Positions 50,150 through 59,449 of a stretch of 64,000 bases of DNA are shown here, piece by piece. Made by a program: the position numbers and the translations under genes. The notes below the pieces were generated by a model. The model was not told where the DNA came from. It saw nothing but the letters and a program-made list of their open reading frames with translations, and ran no database searches. Every line of letters begins with the position of its first letter. Position 1 is the first letter of the stretch. Source of the stretch: Aculops lycopersici (Eukaryota > Arthropoda > Arachnida > Trombidiformes > Eriophyidae); contig WNKI01000004.1 of assembly GCA_015350385.1 (NCBI GenBank), positions 337,686-401,685 of the forward strand. The letters are read 5' to 3'.

Positions 50150-51301
50150 GGGCTCTTCCATTCGTTGCGGCCCTAAGAAGACCACCTACACCGTCGAGAT
50201 TTCCAGACCGATAAGGAGTTGCGGAGGGGAGCCTCAGTGGGTCCTGCGTAAAAATGGATGCGTGGTAGGTCAGGTGATGTCGGCAGCACTGGATATATGT
50301 GATGATCTGATGACAGTACACTGCCACTTGTTGCTCTTGCAAGGTTTGACATTGATTTCGATAACCTGTCCGTCATGTTTATTAGCATGGGAGTCTCTAC
50401 TTGTTTCGTTAATCCCCCTTTTTTCTTAGATAGTATCAAGTATTGAACGATGGCTGTTATAATGAGTGCTGATGAGCTTAGCCCTCCGTACCAAATTCAG
50501 AGGAGGGTGAAAATGTCGCTGATGGTCATATTGTGGAGTTGGAGATGTAAAGGTGTCATTTCTGCCAAAGTTTTGTTGATCTGCGCGTTGTTTTTGCTGA
50601 AGGATTCGCTCCAATCTTTGGGGTTTATGGGGGACTTTTGATGCGGGTTGGTGATGGCGATATTGAAGGTAGAGTTGGCTTGTTCTGCCTGATAGGGAAT
50701 CGCCTTGTGAGCATAGTTGTGTGTCCTCCTACCTCAATGCTCACGTCGAGTTGCACTGCAATTGGATATCTTGGATACGCGGCCATTTCACTATCGATGG
50801 TGATGTTACTACCACAGCAGTGGATATAGATAGCAGTGTCAGTTTTTATTACTGAAGGCACCAAGCTTTGGTGTCCATTCTTTTCTCTTCACACACATCG
50901 GCTATGTTCTGTGCCGCTTCCGCTGCCCTCTCGATATAGCTTTTGACCTTCATCCCCGCCCAAATAAACTCTGGAACGTCGGCTCTAATCTGGGCAAGCT
51001 CCTTATGAAAAAGGCCAAACCTCTCTCTAGTGAGAAGGATGGTCTGCATGACTGCATCAGTTGCGTTTCGGTAGGCATTCAATTGAGCATTCTGGTTGTC
51101 CACCAATTTGTCATAGCCGTCAGCCAACCGATCCAACTGATTGAATTGGGCATTTCGTAATTCCAGACGGCTCCAATTGAATCTGTTATAATGACGCCAG
51201 CAAATCCACCACCAATAGTCATTTCCACTAGTGGACGTTTGTCTACAGGGGCAAGATAAAACTCCGTTCATGTGAGTCACTACACTGTGAAAACACTTCA
51301 A
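50150..51301 (-). pseudogene. Degraded viral-type envelope-glycoprotein-like remnant
   Basis: Successive minus-strand frames look like one decayed coding region. It has a hydrophobic/aromatic segment near the start, a long helical region of about 100 residues with few prolines, clustered cysteines after it, and a hydrophobic membrane-anchor-like segment near 50450-50510 followed by a Lys-rich stretch. This order resembles class I fusion/envelope proteins of LTR retroelements or viruses. It is broken by at least one frameshift (near 50850) and an in-frame stop before the membrane segment, so it cannot be functional. I cannot assign a virus family. Confidence 0.4.
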
Positions 51302-51904
51302 TGATTCAGTATGATTGACTGCAATCCGTCTGCCACATCAGAAGAGGTGGGAGCCGACACGACTCTGAACCTCACTCTCCCGAATTTCCTCTCGAAGAGA
51401 TGGTTGCTAGCCTCTTGTATCTTGTTACATCGCTCACGCCGTGAGCCTGGCCAGTCGCACAAGTCAACCCACTATTGAACATAAGAATAAACTTAAACGA
51501 AGAGCTCGCTCTGCTCGAGCTGCTCAAAGCAAATAGCTCGTCACGTTTCGGCTGGGCTATTAGGGTATACAAGCGAACGCAGCGGTTCGTTACTCTGTGC
51601 ATGCATTTGCAGGCATCACGACGATCGACTGCCAAATCACTCGGTCTAATTTGGTCAAATTAAGTCGGTTTAGTTTGGTTTTTCAGTCTATATTAAGAAA
51701 ACTTGATGCGCTGGACGTAATGAATAACAAATTGTGAGATAACTTGAGAGAAAATCCGCTCCATCTCATCCTCACCTTTACCACCTCACCGGGAGGATGG
51801 GCAGCTATTGGGAGTTCGACGGTTTTACTCGTAATATTAATCTGGTTGTTATTTACGTCGAACAAGAACAATAACTCTGGAGGTTAAACAACCAATGCAA
51901 GGGT
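51302..51904. other. Island DNA between envelope-like remnant and LTR-like segment
   Basis: Contains short minus-strand frames (for example 51683-51871) that could belong to the same decayed element; no motif is decisive. Confidence 0.35.
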
Positions 51905-52047
51905 TGTTGGAATATGACTGGGAGAAATTCACTCAACTCGCACACAAAATGAATTAAACCAGTCGGCAAACTACGATTATAGAATTATACTGAATGTGTA
52001 TTAATTGAAGTTACAATCGCAAATGCAAAGTTTCTGTAATCTTGCGT

Positions 52048-52057
52048 CCTTTATATA
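52048..52057 (-). promoter_or_regulatory. TATA box in LTR-like segment
   Basis: TATATAAAGG on the minus strand, downstream of the CRE palindrome at 52164-52171. Confidence 0.4.
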
Positions 52058-52163
52058 CTCGCCGGAGAAGCTACTCGAAGTTTTGATGTTGCCCTTGAGA
52101 TTCTTTGCGTGATCCCGGATCTTGTTATTGCGTCTGTGCGTCGTGCTGTTTTATGACCGATTG

Positions 52164-52171
52164 TGACGTCA
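52164..52171. promoter_or_regulatory. CRE palindrome TGACGTCA
   Basis: Perfect 8-bp CREB/ATF site in the candidate LTR. Confidence 0.45.
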
Positions 52172-52200
52172 CGTTAACGACCTTTTGTTAACTCGCGATC

Positions 52201-52597
52201 CCGGGCATCCTCTCTGATTGCCTCCGCATTGAATCGCCCTTGAATCCCAGGCTCAACAGATTGAGTTCCTTGCAGAACTGACCCTATATACAATCCTCGT
52301 TGATCGTAGGTCGCTGCGCTTCCTCCAACAAGGGTCACAATCGATCGATCCACAAAAGTGATAGAACGAGACATTCTATCTGAAACTCCCGAATTCTTTG
52401 CCACCAGGAATTGACCTCAGACCACTCTACGATGTGCCAAGGAGACACGAACTCTATTTTCAACCCCACTCTCCACGTCTGAATTCTGTCTAGAATGCAC
52501 CACCTCCAATTCTGTTCCATATTTCACTTGAGAGTTACTTTTTGCACAGTATCTTTTGTTAATTAGCCTATACGCCACCATCAGAACCTGCACAGAA
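52201..52597. other. Island DNA, probable leader of a retroelement
   Basis: Overlapping minus-strand frames (52174-52626) with no stops over short stretches, but no recognised domain. Confidence 0.35.
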
Positions 52598-53073
52598 ATG
52601 TACAACGAGCAAGTCATTGAAATCATTGATCAAATGCACAAGGACGGCAAAAGCAATGGCGAGATAGGAAAAGTGCTCCACATTGACCGATCGACCATCC
52701 GCCGAATATTGAACAGGCCCAAGGATAGGCAGCAAGGTAAGACTGGGCAAAAACCACTGATCAGACCGTGCGAAATCACCTAAATCAAGAGAACTGTGCG
52801 AGAAAGGCAGAGTTCGAAATCGCGAACCACCAGCCGAACTGTGCAATCTGAGCTAGGACTTGGCCATGTTTCTATTCGCACAATGCAGCGGGCCCTCAAC
52901 ATGTGCAGATTCGACTATTAGCCGACCACCAAGTTGATCCAGTTGTCGGCAGTACACAAACGCGCGCGACTTGCAGCAGCCAGGAAGTAGATAGCGAAGA
53001 ACCACCAGTGGTACATCACTGTTTTCACAGACGAGAAACGGTTCTCAATGGATGGCCCAGACATTTGGTCGTG
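52598..53073 (+). mobile_element. Tc1/mariner-type transposase fragment
   Basis: Starts ATG 52598 with a helix-turn-helix ('SNGEIGKVLHIDRSTIRRIL'). It continues through in-frame stops with the second paired-like helix region and reaches the DDE entry motif 'FTDEKRFSMDGPD' near 53040-53062. At least three stop codons break it. Sequence past 'GPDIWS' is not transposase but copia integrase. Confidence 0.75.
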
Positions 53074-53074
53074 G

Positions 53075-53566
53075 TATACCAATAAGCAGCATGATTGTGG
53101 ACGAATATTCGGGATACCGTATGGTATATGCAACGAAGGACAAAATCGAGATTAAGAACGTTGTTAAGAAAGTAGTTGTTGCCGTTGAACTTGAAACAAA
53201 ACGAAAAGTTGCCCAAGTCCATGGCGACAGGGGTAGTGAATTCTACAATCAGGAATTGATTGCCTGGTTAGGTGATAAAGGAATAACACTCACCTTTTCT
53301 GCACCATGTCAACCTGAGCAAAATGGGATAGCAGAGAGCCCAAAGGTCAGTCAATGAATCAGCTAGGACTATGTTGGCAGAACCTGGACTACCAAACTTC
53401 TTATGGTTCGAAGCAGTTGCAACTGCATGCTTCGCTTTGAACTCTACGCCTTTACTTAAAGACCCAACAAGAACGAGATTCGAGCTCTTCTGGCAGAGAA
53501 AACCAGATGCAAGACAGCTCCACCATTTTGGACAATACGCGTACATTTCGATCAATGAATCTGACA
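53075..53566 (+). mobile_element. Copia-type integrase fragment
   Basis: Integrase catalytic core with 'IVDEYSGYRMVYA' (first Asp), 'VAQVHGDRGSEFYNQE' (second Asp) and 'PCQPEQNGIAE' (Glu of DDE). After a frameshift near 53338 it goes on with 'SARTMLAEPGLPNFLWFEAV' to 'QYAYISINESDK'. It ends abruptly at an LTR-like sequence. It lies on the strand opposite to the nearby reverse transcriptase, so the two belong to different or rearranged insertions. Confidence 0.8.
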
Positions 53567-53570
53567 AGGT

Positions 53571-53640
53571 TGTTAGAGAAATTGGGAAATAAGGTGACGC
53601 GGAGGCGGAGAATCTTTTTCTTGTTGCATTATCTCTGTTC
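53571..53640 (+). mobile_element. LTR-like end, copy B
   Basis: TGTTAGAGAAATTGGGAAAT and the next 40 bp match copy A at 49330. It truncates the integrase frame on one side and abuts the inverted reverse transcriptase on the other. Confidence 0.5.
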
Positions 53641-54211
53641 CCGGAAACTGAAGAACCCCAAATCAGTGTATCTGCTATATTTGCCTCTTTCAGGCCAAAT
53701 CTCTGCACAATTTGTTCGATTTAGTCCTTTTGATGTAAATAGATATAGTCACCTGATTCGAAGTATTGAATCCCAACGAATTTTCCGGTGTTCATGATTG
53801 AAATGTGAAACTTTTTCTTGATTTTACCGACAAATATTAGCCTATCCTCTTCGGTCTTGGTAAGCATCAGAGCATCATCTACATACAAGGCAATAATAGC
53901 AAACGGTTGGTCAGTGTAGAAATGCATCGTTACTCTTTTCGAATCCTATTTCAATCAAGAACTGAGTAAAAGTGTTGTTCTAGGCCCTCGGGGCTCGCTT
54001 CAATCCATAGATACTCTTTTTCAGTAGCCAAATCCGTCGTTGACACCTGGTAGTTGACGCATATAGATTGTTTCATTCAAGTTACCATAAAGGAATGCCG
54101 TGCGTGTATTAAATTGCGTGATTTCAAGATGCTTTCAGGCTTCGAATGCTAGCACGAATCGGACAATATCAGTGTGGACAACAGGTGCAAATGTGGAGCT
54201 ATAGTCAATAC

Positions 54212-54963
54212 CAAATTTTGGCTGTTCTTTACTTGGGGGCTGATCGAATTTCACACTTCTGACACCTTAAGGGGGCATTTTAGGGCCCCTAGACACCATC
54301 TAGAGGTGTCGCAACTTGCGGAAACTGTAAAAAAAATTTCGAAAAGTAGTGAACATTTTCGGGGTTATTTCTTCAGAAAATAGCCAAAAATAGTGTACAA
54401 ATATTCTCACGCGCACGCAGGGAGTGCAGATCGGTTTTTAGAACCAGACAGCATGTTGTTCGAGATTTTGGTCCTGAAAAAAGTAGCGTGGTCGATCTTT
54501 TGGGAAAGATTCCAACATTCTGAGCGAGTCCTTGTATAGCTTCAACGTGATACACCGTCGATTGCAATACAATTATCAACTGGTTTTGGTTGGTTCGGTT
54601 TGGTTTCGAGCGCGAAGCGCTCGTTTGGTTGCAGCGGCGGTAGCCGCTGCTGGTTTTGGTCGGATTATGTCCCAGAAATAGAATGCTTGAGAGGTTTCGA
54701 CGCAACTGGCTCTACGATTTCTCCGAAACTCGATTCGCACCCCCCCCCCGCGCGCGTGCTCGCCCTTACGTACGTATATAGACTGTGTATGGTCGCTGAT
54801 GGACCAATCAAGGCTGAAATCGGCCTTCCTTTTTCGAAATTTTTTTTTCATTTCCGCAAGTTGGGACCCCTCTAGATGGTGTCTAAGGGCTCTAAAATAC
54901 CCCCTTAAAGTGTCAGAAGTGTGAAAATCGATCCGCCCCCAAGTAAAGAGCAACCCAAATTTT
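54212..54963. repeat. 8-bp target-site duplication around the inserted transposon
   Basis: CAAATTTT occurs at 54212-54219 and 54956-54963, immediately outside the inverted repeats. Removing the element and one copy rejoins the RT frame. Confidence 0.85.
54220..54955. mobile_element. 736-bp non-autonomous DNA transposon with about 130-bp inverted repeats
   Basis: Left end GGCTGTTCTTTACTTGGGGG, right end (reverse complement) GGTTGCTCTTTACTTGGGGG; the arms stay alignable for about 130 bp with roughly a dozen differences. The 8-bp duplication, GG...CC termini and long arms would fit the Merlin superfamily, but hAT, P or Mutator relatives are not excluded. The middle has no transposase. Contains a C9/G9-type homopolymer near 54740 and a CGAGCGC...GCGCTCG palindrome near 54607. 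Confidence 0.85.
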
Positions 54964-55091
54964 TGTGTATAACCTTGAGCAACAAGTCTGGCTTTGGGTT
55001 TTCGTGTTCCATCCGCCATGTCTTTGTATGAAAACACCCAGCGACTACCGATGATGTTGGCTGCTGGTTTATCACATCGTAGAAAAACCTC

Positions 55092-55176
55092 GGCTGTTCT
55101 TGGGGGCTGATCGATTTTCACACTTTTGACTCCTTGAGGGGCGACACCTCTAGAAGGTGTTTAGAGGTGTCGCAAC
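55092..55176. mobile_element. Second, truncated copy of the same inverted-repeat family
   Basis: Starts GGCTGTTCTTGGGGGCTGAT and follows the first 90 bp of the family, with an internal 11-bp hairpin GCGACACCTCT...AGAGGTGTCGC. It is cut off at about 55177. It truncates the copia RT frame. Confidence 0.7.
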
Positions 55177-55498
55177 TAGGGCTGCGTCGCGGGCTAGCCC
55201 GCAGGTCTTTTTCAGAGCTGTGCGCGCGCTCACTCAAAAGCCCGCCGGTCATGGAAAAACGGCCGGGTCTTTTTTCAACACAGGGTCTATGGGAAAAAAG
55301 CCCGCCCATGACCCGCCGTGTTAGAAATTTTTCCTATTGGATTAACACGCTATCCTGAACTCGCTACTTGACATTTGCTCTTGTAATTACTCAAATCAAT
55401 TTTATTTATATATTAATTACTCTCGTCCACTCACAATTTCTCTCCTCTCTTTATTCTTTACTCAAGAGGTCGAGCCAGCAAGCGTTAGTAGCCAAATC
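55177..55498. mobile_element. Possible hAT-type terminus
   Basis: AGGGCTGCGTCGCGGGCTAG and the 14-bp palindrome GCGGGCTAGCCCGC resemble hAT termini rich in GCGGGC, with more GCCCGCC motifs down to 55318. The partner end is not in view, so this is tentative. Confidence 0.35.
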
Positions 55499-55909
55499 AT
55501 GATAGTGGACCAACAGATTCAAAACTGGTCATTAGTTCCATTCGATGAGAATGATCCGATGCCTGACTCGCCTAATTACTATCATGAACCTGATTCTGAT
55601 ATAGAGGACGAAGATGTACCATCTGATGGACAAGATGCTGAGCTCATCTTCCCAATAGAAATAGTGGATCACCTTAATAGAGGTCGACATACTCGCTATA
55701 TTCTTCTGTGGTCAGATGGGAGCCGGGCTATGAATAGAACAAGGGCTGTTGAGGTCACAGTTCCAGAATTACTGGTTGAATTTCGTCGAAAGAAAGGGAG
55801 AGAGGCCACCGCAAGAGCTAGAGAAAGGCAGCGCTCGGGTGAAAGACTTAAAATTCCGGGCGTTCTTCAGTTTCCGGCCTCGCGCAGAAGAGGATGGGGG
55901 GGGGTCTAG
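55499..55909 (+). CDS. Short protein with a chromodomain-like segment
   Basis: 136 residues from an ATG. An acidic N-terminus ('DSDIEDEDVPSDGQDAE') precedes 'IEIVDHLNRGRHTRYILLWS', then 'AVEVTVPELLVEFRRKKGRE'. The order (hydrophobic strand, Arg-Gly turn, YILLW strand, C-terminal helix with EFRRKK) resembles a divergent chromodomain. It ends next to a G9 tract. Because it lies inside the mobile-element island it may be part of a transposon (some integrases carry chromodomains) or a captured gene. Similarity is weak and function unknown. Confidence 0.4.
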   Translation: MIVDQQIQNWSLVPFDENDPMPDSPNYYHEPDSDIEDEDVPSDGQDAELIFPIEIVDHLNRGRHTRYILLWSDGSRAMNRTRAVEVTVPELLVEFRRKKGREATARARERQRSGERLKIPGVLQFPASRRRGWGGV

Positions 55910-56707
55910 ATGGACTAATTAGAGGCTGCTGGATACAATTAAGCTACTCCGAAAGCGCGGAAATCTTTGGTTCAGGATTTGACCGGAAAAGTGTTAATCA
56001 TTGAAATATAGTACGTAAAAGCATGAGTACTTCATGAAAACTTCATGAATGAGTGAATCCTAAAAGTTTGGTCATAGGAACGGACTAGTGTGGTTGCGAG
56101 CGCAGAGCGCTCGCTTTGGTTTTGAGCGTAACCCAAATATACATGTGCACGCGCTTATGTGCGGGGGCGGGGGGGGGTGTCGGGTTCTATCAAAGAACGC
56201 GGATTCTTGTGTAATTTTCCATAGAGTGCACTGATTCCCGAAAATCATATGCTTTTGCATACGAAATTGCAGAAATTAGTGCGTGTTCTGTAAAACCGGA
56301 ACCGGAAGTTTCCGCACATGGAAAATGTCTCAGGAGGCTCTTTTCGAACCTCTTGAACACGATTCTGGAGGAAAACTCGCGGCATCTCTGGGGCCGGAAA
56401 CCAAAGAACCCCCAAAATTCCAGGAAGAGGACGAGGTCGAGGAGAAGGTTCTGGATAAAACCTCTTGGAGTATTACATAGACTAATCTCGAATATTACAT
56501 CCAATCAAAAGCTGTATCTGTCGTGAATTGCATCCTAATAAATAGATATACATATACATAGATTAGCTCTTCCTCCTTTCCTCTTTCAATAGCTAGCGAG
56601 CGTTGTTAAGTAAACCGGAGTTCATTCCATTGTTTATATGATGATCGGGATCAGGCCACGCCCACCTGCAGCGTGGCGACGAGCGGTATTTCGATGTAAG
56701 AATCCCG
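55910..56707. other. Island DNA with G-tract and palindrome
   Basis: Contains GCGAGCGCAGAGCGCTCGC near 56097 and a G-rich run near 56161-56178, echoing the centre of the transposon at 54600-54760. No gene is supported. Confidence 0.45.
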
Positions 56708-59106
56708 AGGTGTGTAAAATGTAAATGTAAACGATTTTGGGCACTCTGACAAGGAGCCATCCTTTCACATGACACGCCTTTTGGAAAAATTTTTGCACAC
56801 AACTATTCCTTGCCCCCCACTGAACCAGAAAACCGAAATTTCCCGCCCACGTTTTCCGTTATTTTCGAAAAAAACCGTTATTCTTTAGCATCCATTTTCG
56901 TTCTATTTTGCCGAATTTTGAAACCAAATACACCCAAATACACCAAAATGCACCTAATTAAAGCAGTATTATTATTATTGGCTCTAGTGAGCATCATTTA
57001 TTCTGTCAGAAGCCAAGATTCCGATTATGACGACGACGAAATCGGAATCCCCACGCCAGTTGCTACTACTACTCCCATGACAACAGTAAGTTCACGAGCT
57101 CTCAATCTACCCTTACAAGGCGCAGCTCTCGTAGGTACGCTACGACGAGCTTTACATATGGCTGTCAAAGGACCTAAAGCAACCGGACCAAGAACTCGTG
57201 ACGAATATGGACCTGCTGCTAGGGAATTGTTAAGGTTATTGACTAGCGGTTATGCTTCAACGAGTGATGCTTCCTCTCAAGAGCTTTCACCAGTCAAACG
57301 GCCTCGACGAGACGAAGATACCGATTATTGTGAACCACAAACTTCCTGGGGGTCAGATCGCCGAACGTCTCTCGAAACGATGAAGAAGATAGTGGATCTA
57401 TCCAAAACTAGATCTGAAGAACGCATCAGAAAAATGTATCCCTGGTACCGGAGACAATATTTGCCCGATTTTAAACAGTGCATCGAGCGCGGTGGATCCC
57501 ATTCAATGATACGAGAGCGAATCAATAGCGAAACGCTCAAGGAATCCGACAAGATCTTGAACAATCACTTGCCCTTGAAGACTTACATGATCAAGGCTTT
57601 TGGAAGGAGAGCTGCAAAGCGCGCAAATGCTGATTGGTTCAAAGCAAGTGATAAGTGGGTCCAAACTTTCAAAAAAGCCAACAGATTATCGTCACGAAAG
57701 GTGACAAAAAAGATATCCCGTCCCCGTATAGATAATCAAGAGCTAATCGAAGAAAGTTTACTGGAATTCCTCAATGAATATGCTAGGGTATCTCGAAGCT
57801 TTCCGCAACGTCTCACATGGAATATCGATCAGTCCGGTGTCGAATACGAAAGCTCTAATGAACGTGTCGTTGGGCGAACTGGAGCTCGCGATATTTACCT
57901 GAGGGTTGATAGCTTGAACAAGAACACCCATACTTTCACTGCACAACCGATTATAACGAGAGACGGTCGCCTAATTGGGCCGCTGACGCTCTGCATGCAA
58001 GAAATTGGAGGGGATTTTGGCCCGCAAGTTATTCAGGACGTGAGAGAACTTGAACATCGGCTCGGTAACATTAACGTCGTCTCAAGTTCGAGCGGTAAAA
58101 TGACTAGCGCTCTCATGATAGATTGGATTCGTCAAGTTTTAAGGCCCACAATGAATCTTCAATTGTGCGTCAACAATATGGTTGGTGAGTGCGCGAATAG
58201 TCCTGACCATGGCGAGACAGATGGCAAGAGAGTTCTACTTTTGGCAGACTCATGGTCTGGACAAACGAACGTGCGCGTACAGTCAGAGGCATCTGAAGTC
58301 TACCCACTGGTCATTCCTCCGCACACCACTGGAGACTTGCAGCCGCTAGATGTGGGATTCTTCCGACAAATGAAAATATTCATCCGCCGAATAACTGAAG
58401 AAGCTCTTGTTCTGGACAGGGTAGCTGATATCTCCTCTAGGGAAGGAGCAATCAATTTGATGTCCATCATCTATAATCAACTTCAATCTCCAGTGTATCA
58501 TGATCTATGGCGATATGCCTGGAGAAGAACGGATCCGTACTGGACACAAGATGAGATTTCAGTCTACCCGCCGTCGAATGTCAATTCTATCCAATTCGGC
58601 GACGAGTTGGACACACAATGTCAAGTTGAAAATTGCACTCAAGATGCAGTTGTAAGGTGCTCACATGACGGGACAAGTATGTGTCTTGATCACTTCTTGA
58701 ATCGTAGCCACTTCCATGAAATAGACACGGAAAATGATCGTCTGGGGTTAGGAGTCCAGTTTGGTCCTGGATTTGACCTCTGGGAGGACGAAGAAGACGA
58801 CGAAGATCTTGTTAGGTTTGTTGCTGATCCATTTCCACTTCGCAACCTCACAATATCGACAACTACGACCACTCCGAGCCCATTGAGCGAAGAAATCGGC
58901 CTAGGAATCGGTCTGGCTCCATTTCAGTTGGGATCTATTGGAAGGCGTAAACGTGAAAACGTGGGCTTGAAACTTCACACTCCCACTATTTAGATAGTGG
59001 GGAATCCAAATCTGTAAAAAAAATTAAAAAACTCGTGTCATGTGTAAGGACGGTCTCCTTGTGAGTGCCAACCCCCACGACTTTTACCGATTTCTTTACA
59101 CCATAG
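56708..59106 (+). mobile_element. DNA transposon enclosing the CENP-B/pogo-type transposase
   Basis: Imperfect inverted repeats flank the transposase gene. CACATGACACG at 56766-56776 pairs with CGTGTCATGTG at 59034-59044, and similarity extends outward for about 60 bp on each side (shared GGCACTC and CAAGGAG words). Exact ends and target duplication were not resolved. Confidence 0.6.
56948..58993 (+). CDS. CENP-B/pogo-type DDE transposase with apparent signal peptide
   Basis: 681 residues from ATG 56948 (the frame opens earlier only from a TTG). It starts with a classic secretory leader ('MHLIKAVLLLLALVSIIYSV', then RSQ) and an acidic Asp run. A CENP-B-type helix-turn-helix follows ('WFKASDKWVQTFKKANRL', about residues 225-245). 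The DDE core has 'WNIDQSGVEYE' (first Asp), 'VLLLADSWSGQ' (second Asp) and 'DLQPLDVGFFRQMK' (third acidic residue). A cysteine/histidine cluster (about 562-595, B-box-like) comes near the end, then a Thr-rich segment and 'RRKRE'. No stop or frameshift breaks it, unlike the other elements of the island. The leader is unexpected for a nuclear enzyme; a wrongly chosen start or a spliced 5' exon could explain it. Confidence 0.8.
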   Translation: MHLIKAVLLLLALVSIIYSVRSQDSDYDDDEIGIPTPVATTTPMTTVSSRALNLPLQGAALVGTLRRALHMAVKGPKATGPRTRDEYGPAARELLRLLTSGYASTSDASSQELSPVKRPRRDEDTDYCEPQTSWGSDRRTSLETMKKIVDLSKTRSEERIRKMYPWYRRQYLPDFKQCIERGGSHSMIRERINSETLKESDKILNNHLPLKTYMIKAFGRRAAKRANADWFKASDKWVQTFKKANRLSSRKVTKKISRPRIDNQELIEESLLEFLNEYARVSRSFPQRLTWNIDQSGVEYESSNERVVGRTGARDIYLRVDSLNKNTHTFTAQPIITRDGRLIGPLTLCMQEIGGDFGPQVIQDVRELEHRLGNINVVSSSSGKMTSALMIDWIRQVLRPTMNLQLCVNNMVGECANSPDHGETDGKRVLLLADSWSGQTNVRVQSEASEVYPLVIPPHTTGDLQPLDVGFFRQMKIFIRRITEEALVLDRVADISSREGAINLMSIIYNQLQSPVYHDLWRYAWRRTDPYWTQDEISVYPPSNVNSIQFGDELDTQCQVENCTQDAVVRCSHDGTSMCLDHFLNRSHFHEIDTENDRLGLGVQFGPGFDLWEDEEDDEDLVRFVADPFPLRNLTISTTTTTPSPLSEEIGLGIGLAPFQLGSIGRRKRENVGLKLHTPTI

Positions 59107-59221
59107 AAACGCTTTTACATTACATTTACTCCATCCCTATCCGTGGGGCAAAAAACTTGACGACCAGTTAGTATCAATTAATCGTCCATCTATCAATTAG
59201 ATTCTCTCACAACTCAACATA

Positions 59222-59449
59222 ATGAATTCCAACTTGAGACAAAGAAGATCAACTGGAGCCTCTGGCTCAGCGTCTTCGTCGTCAGGTACGACAAGCAAGG
59301 CGAGAGCCAATACCGGGGGCATGTGGCGTTTCTACACCGATGACAGTCCAGGTATCAAGATTGGACCAGTCCCCGTTTTGATTATCAGTCTGGTATTCAT
59401 CTCATGTGTATTCCTACTGCACATTTGGAGTAAGTACACCAGATCATAG
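59222..59449 (+). CDS. SEC61 beta subunit of the ER translocon
   Basis: 75 residues, single exon. Ser/Thr/Arg-rich cytosolic N-terminus, the invariant 'TGGMWRFYTDDSPGIKIGPV' block and one C-terminal membrane helix ('LIISLVFISCVFLLHIW') ending 'SKYTRS', exactly as in animal SEC61 beta. A tail-anchored subunit of the Sec61 protein-conducting channel. The N-terminus is slightly shorter than in vertebrates (96 residues). Confidence 0.97.
   Translation: MNSNLRQRRSTGASGSASSSSGTTSKARANTGGMWRFYTDDSPGIKIGPVPVLIISLVFISCVFLLHIWSKYTRS

Larger units (their letters stand above)
51905..52200 (-). mobile_element. Candidate copia-type LTR with CRE and TATA box
   Basis: One edge reads TGTTGGAATATGAC, a common copia LTR terminus. 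On the minus strand a perfect TGACGTCA (52164-52171) is followed about 110 bp later by TATATAAAGG (complement of 52048-52057), the layout of a promoter. The far edge is not clear. Confidence 0.45.
53650..55091 (-). mobile_element. Copia-type reverse transcriptase fragment
   Basis: Minus-strand copia RT. The upstream end has 'IIGSRWVFSYKDMADG' and 'KARLVAQGYTQKFG'. After a transposon inserted at 54220-54955 it resumes with 'IDYSSTFAPVVHTDIVRFVL'. The catalytic 'IALYVDDALML' box is at about 53870-53895 and the RT end near 53660. Stop codons (for example near 54135 and 53721) show it is dead. The frame is cut at 55092 by another transposon end. Confidence 0.85.

Noticed and set aside
53268..53708. 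146-codon minus-strand frame
   Set aside because: Mostly the antisense of the copia integrase; only its first residues continue the RT fragment.
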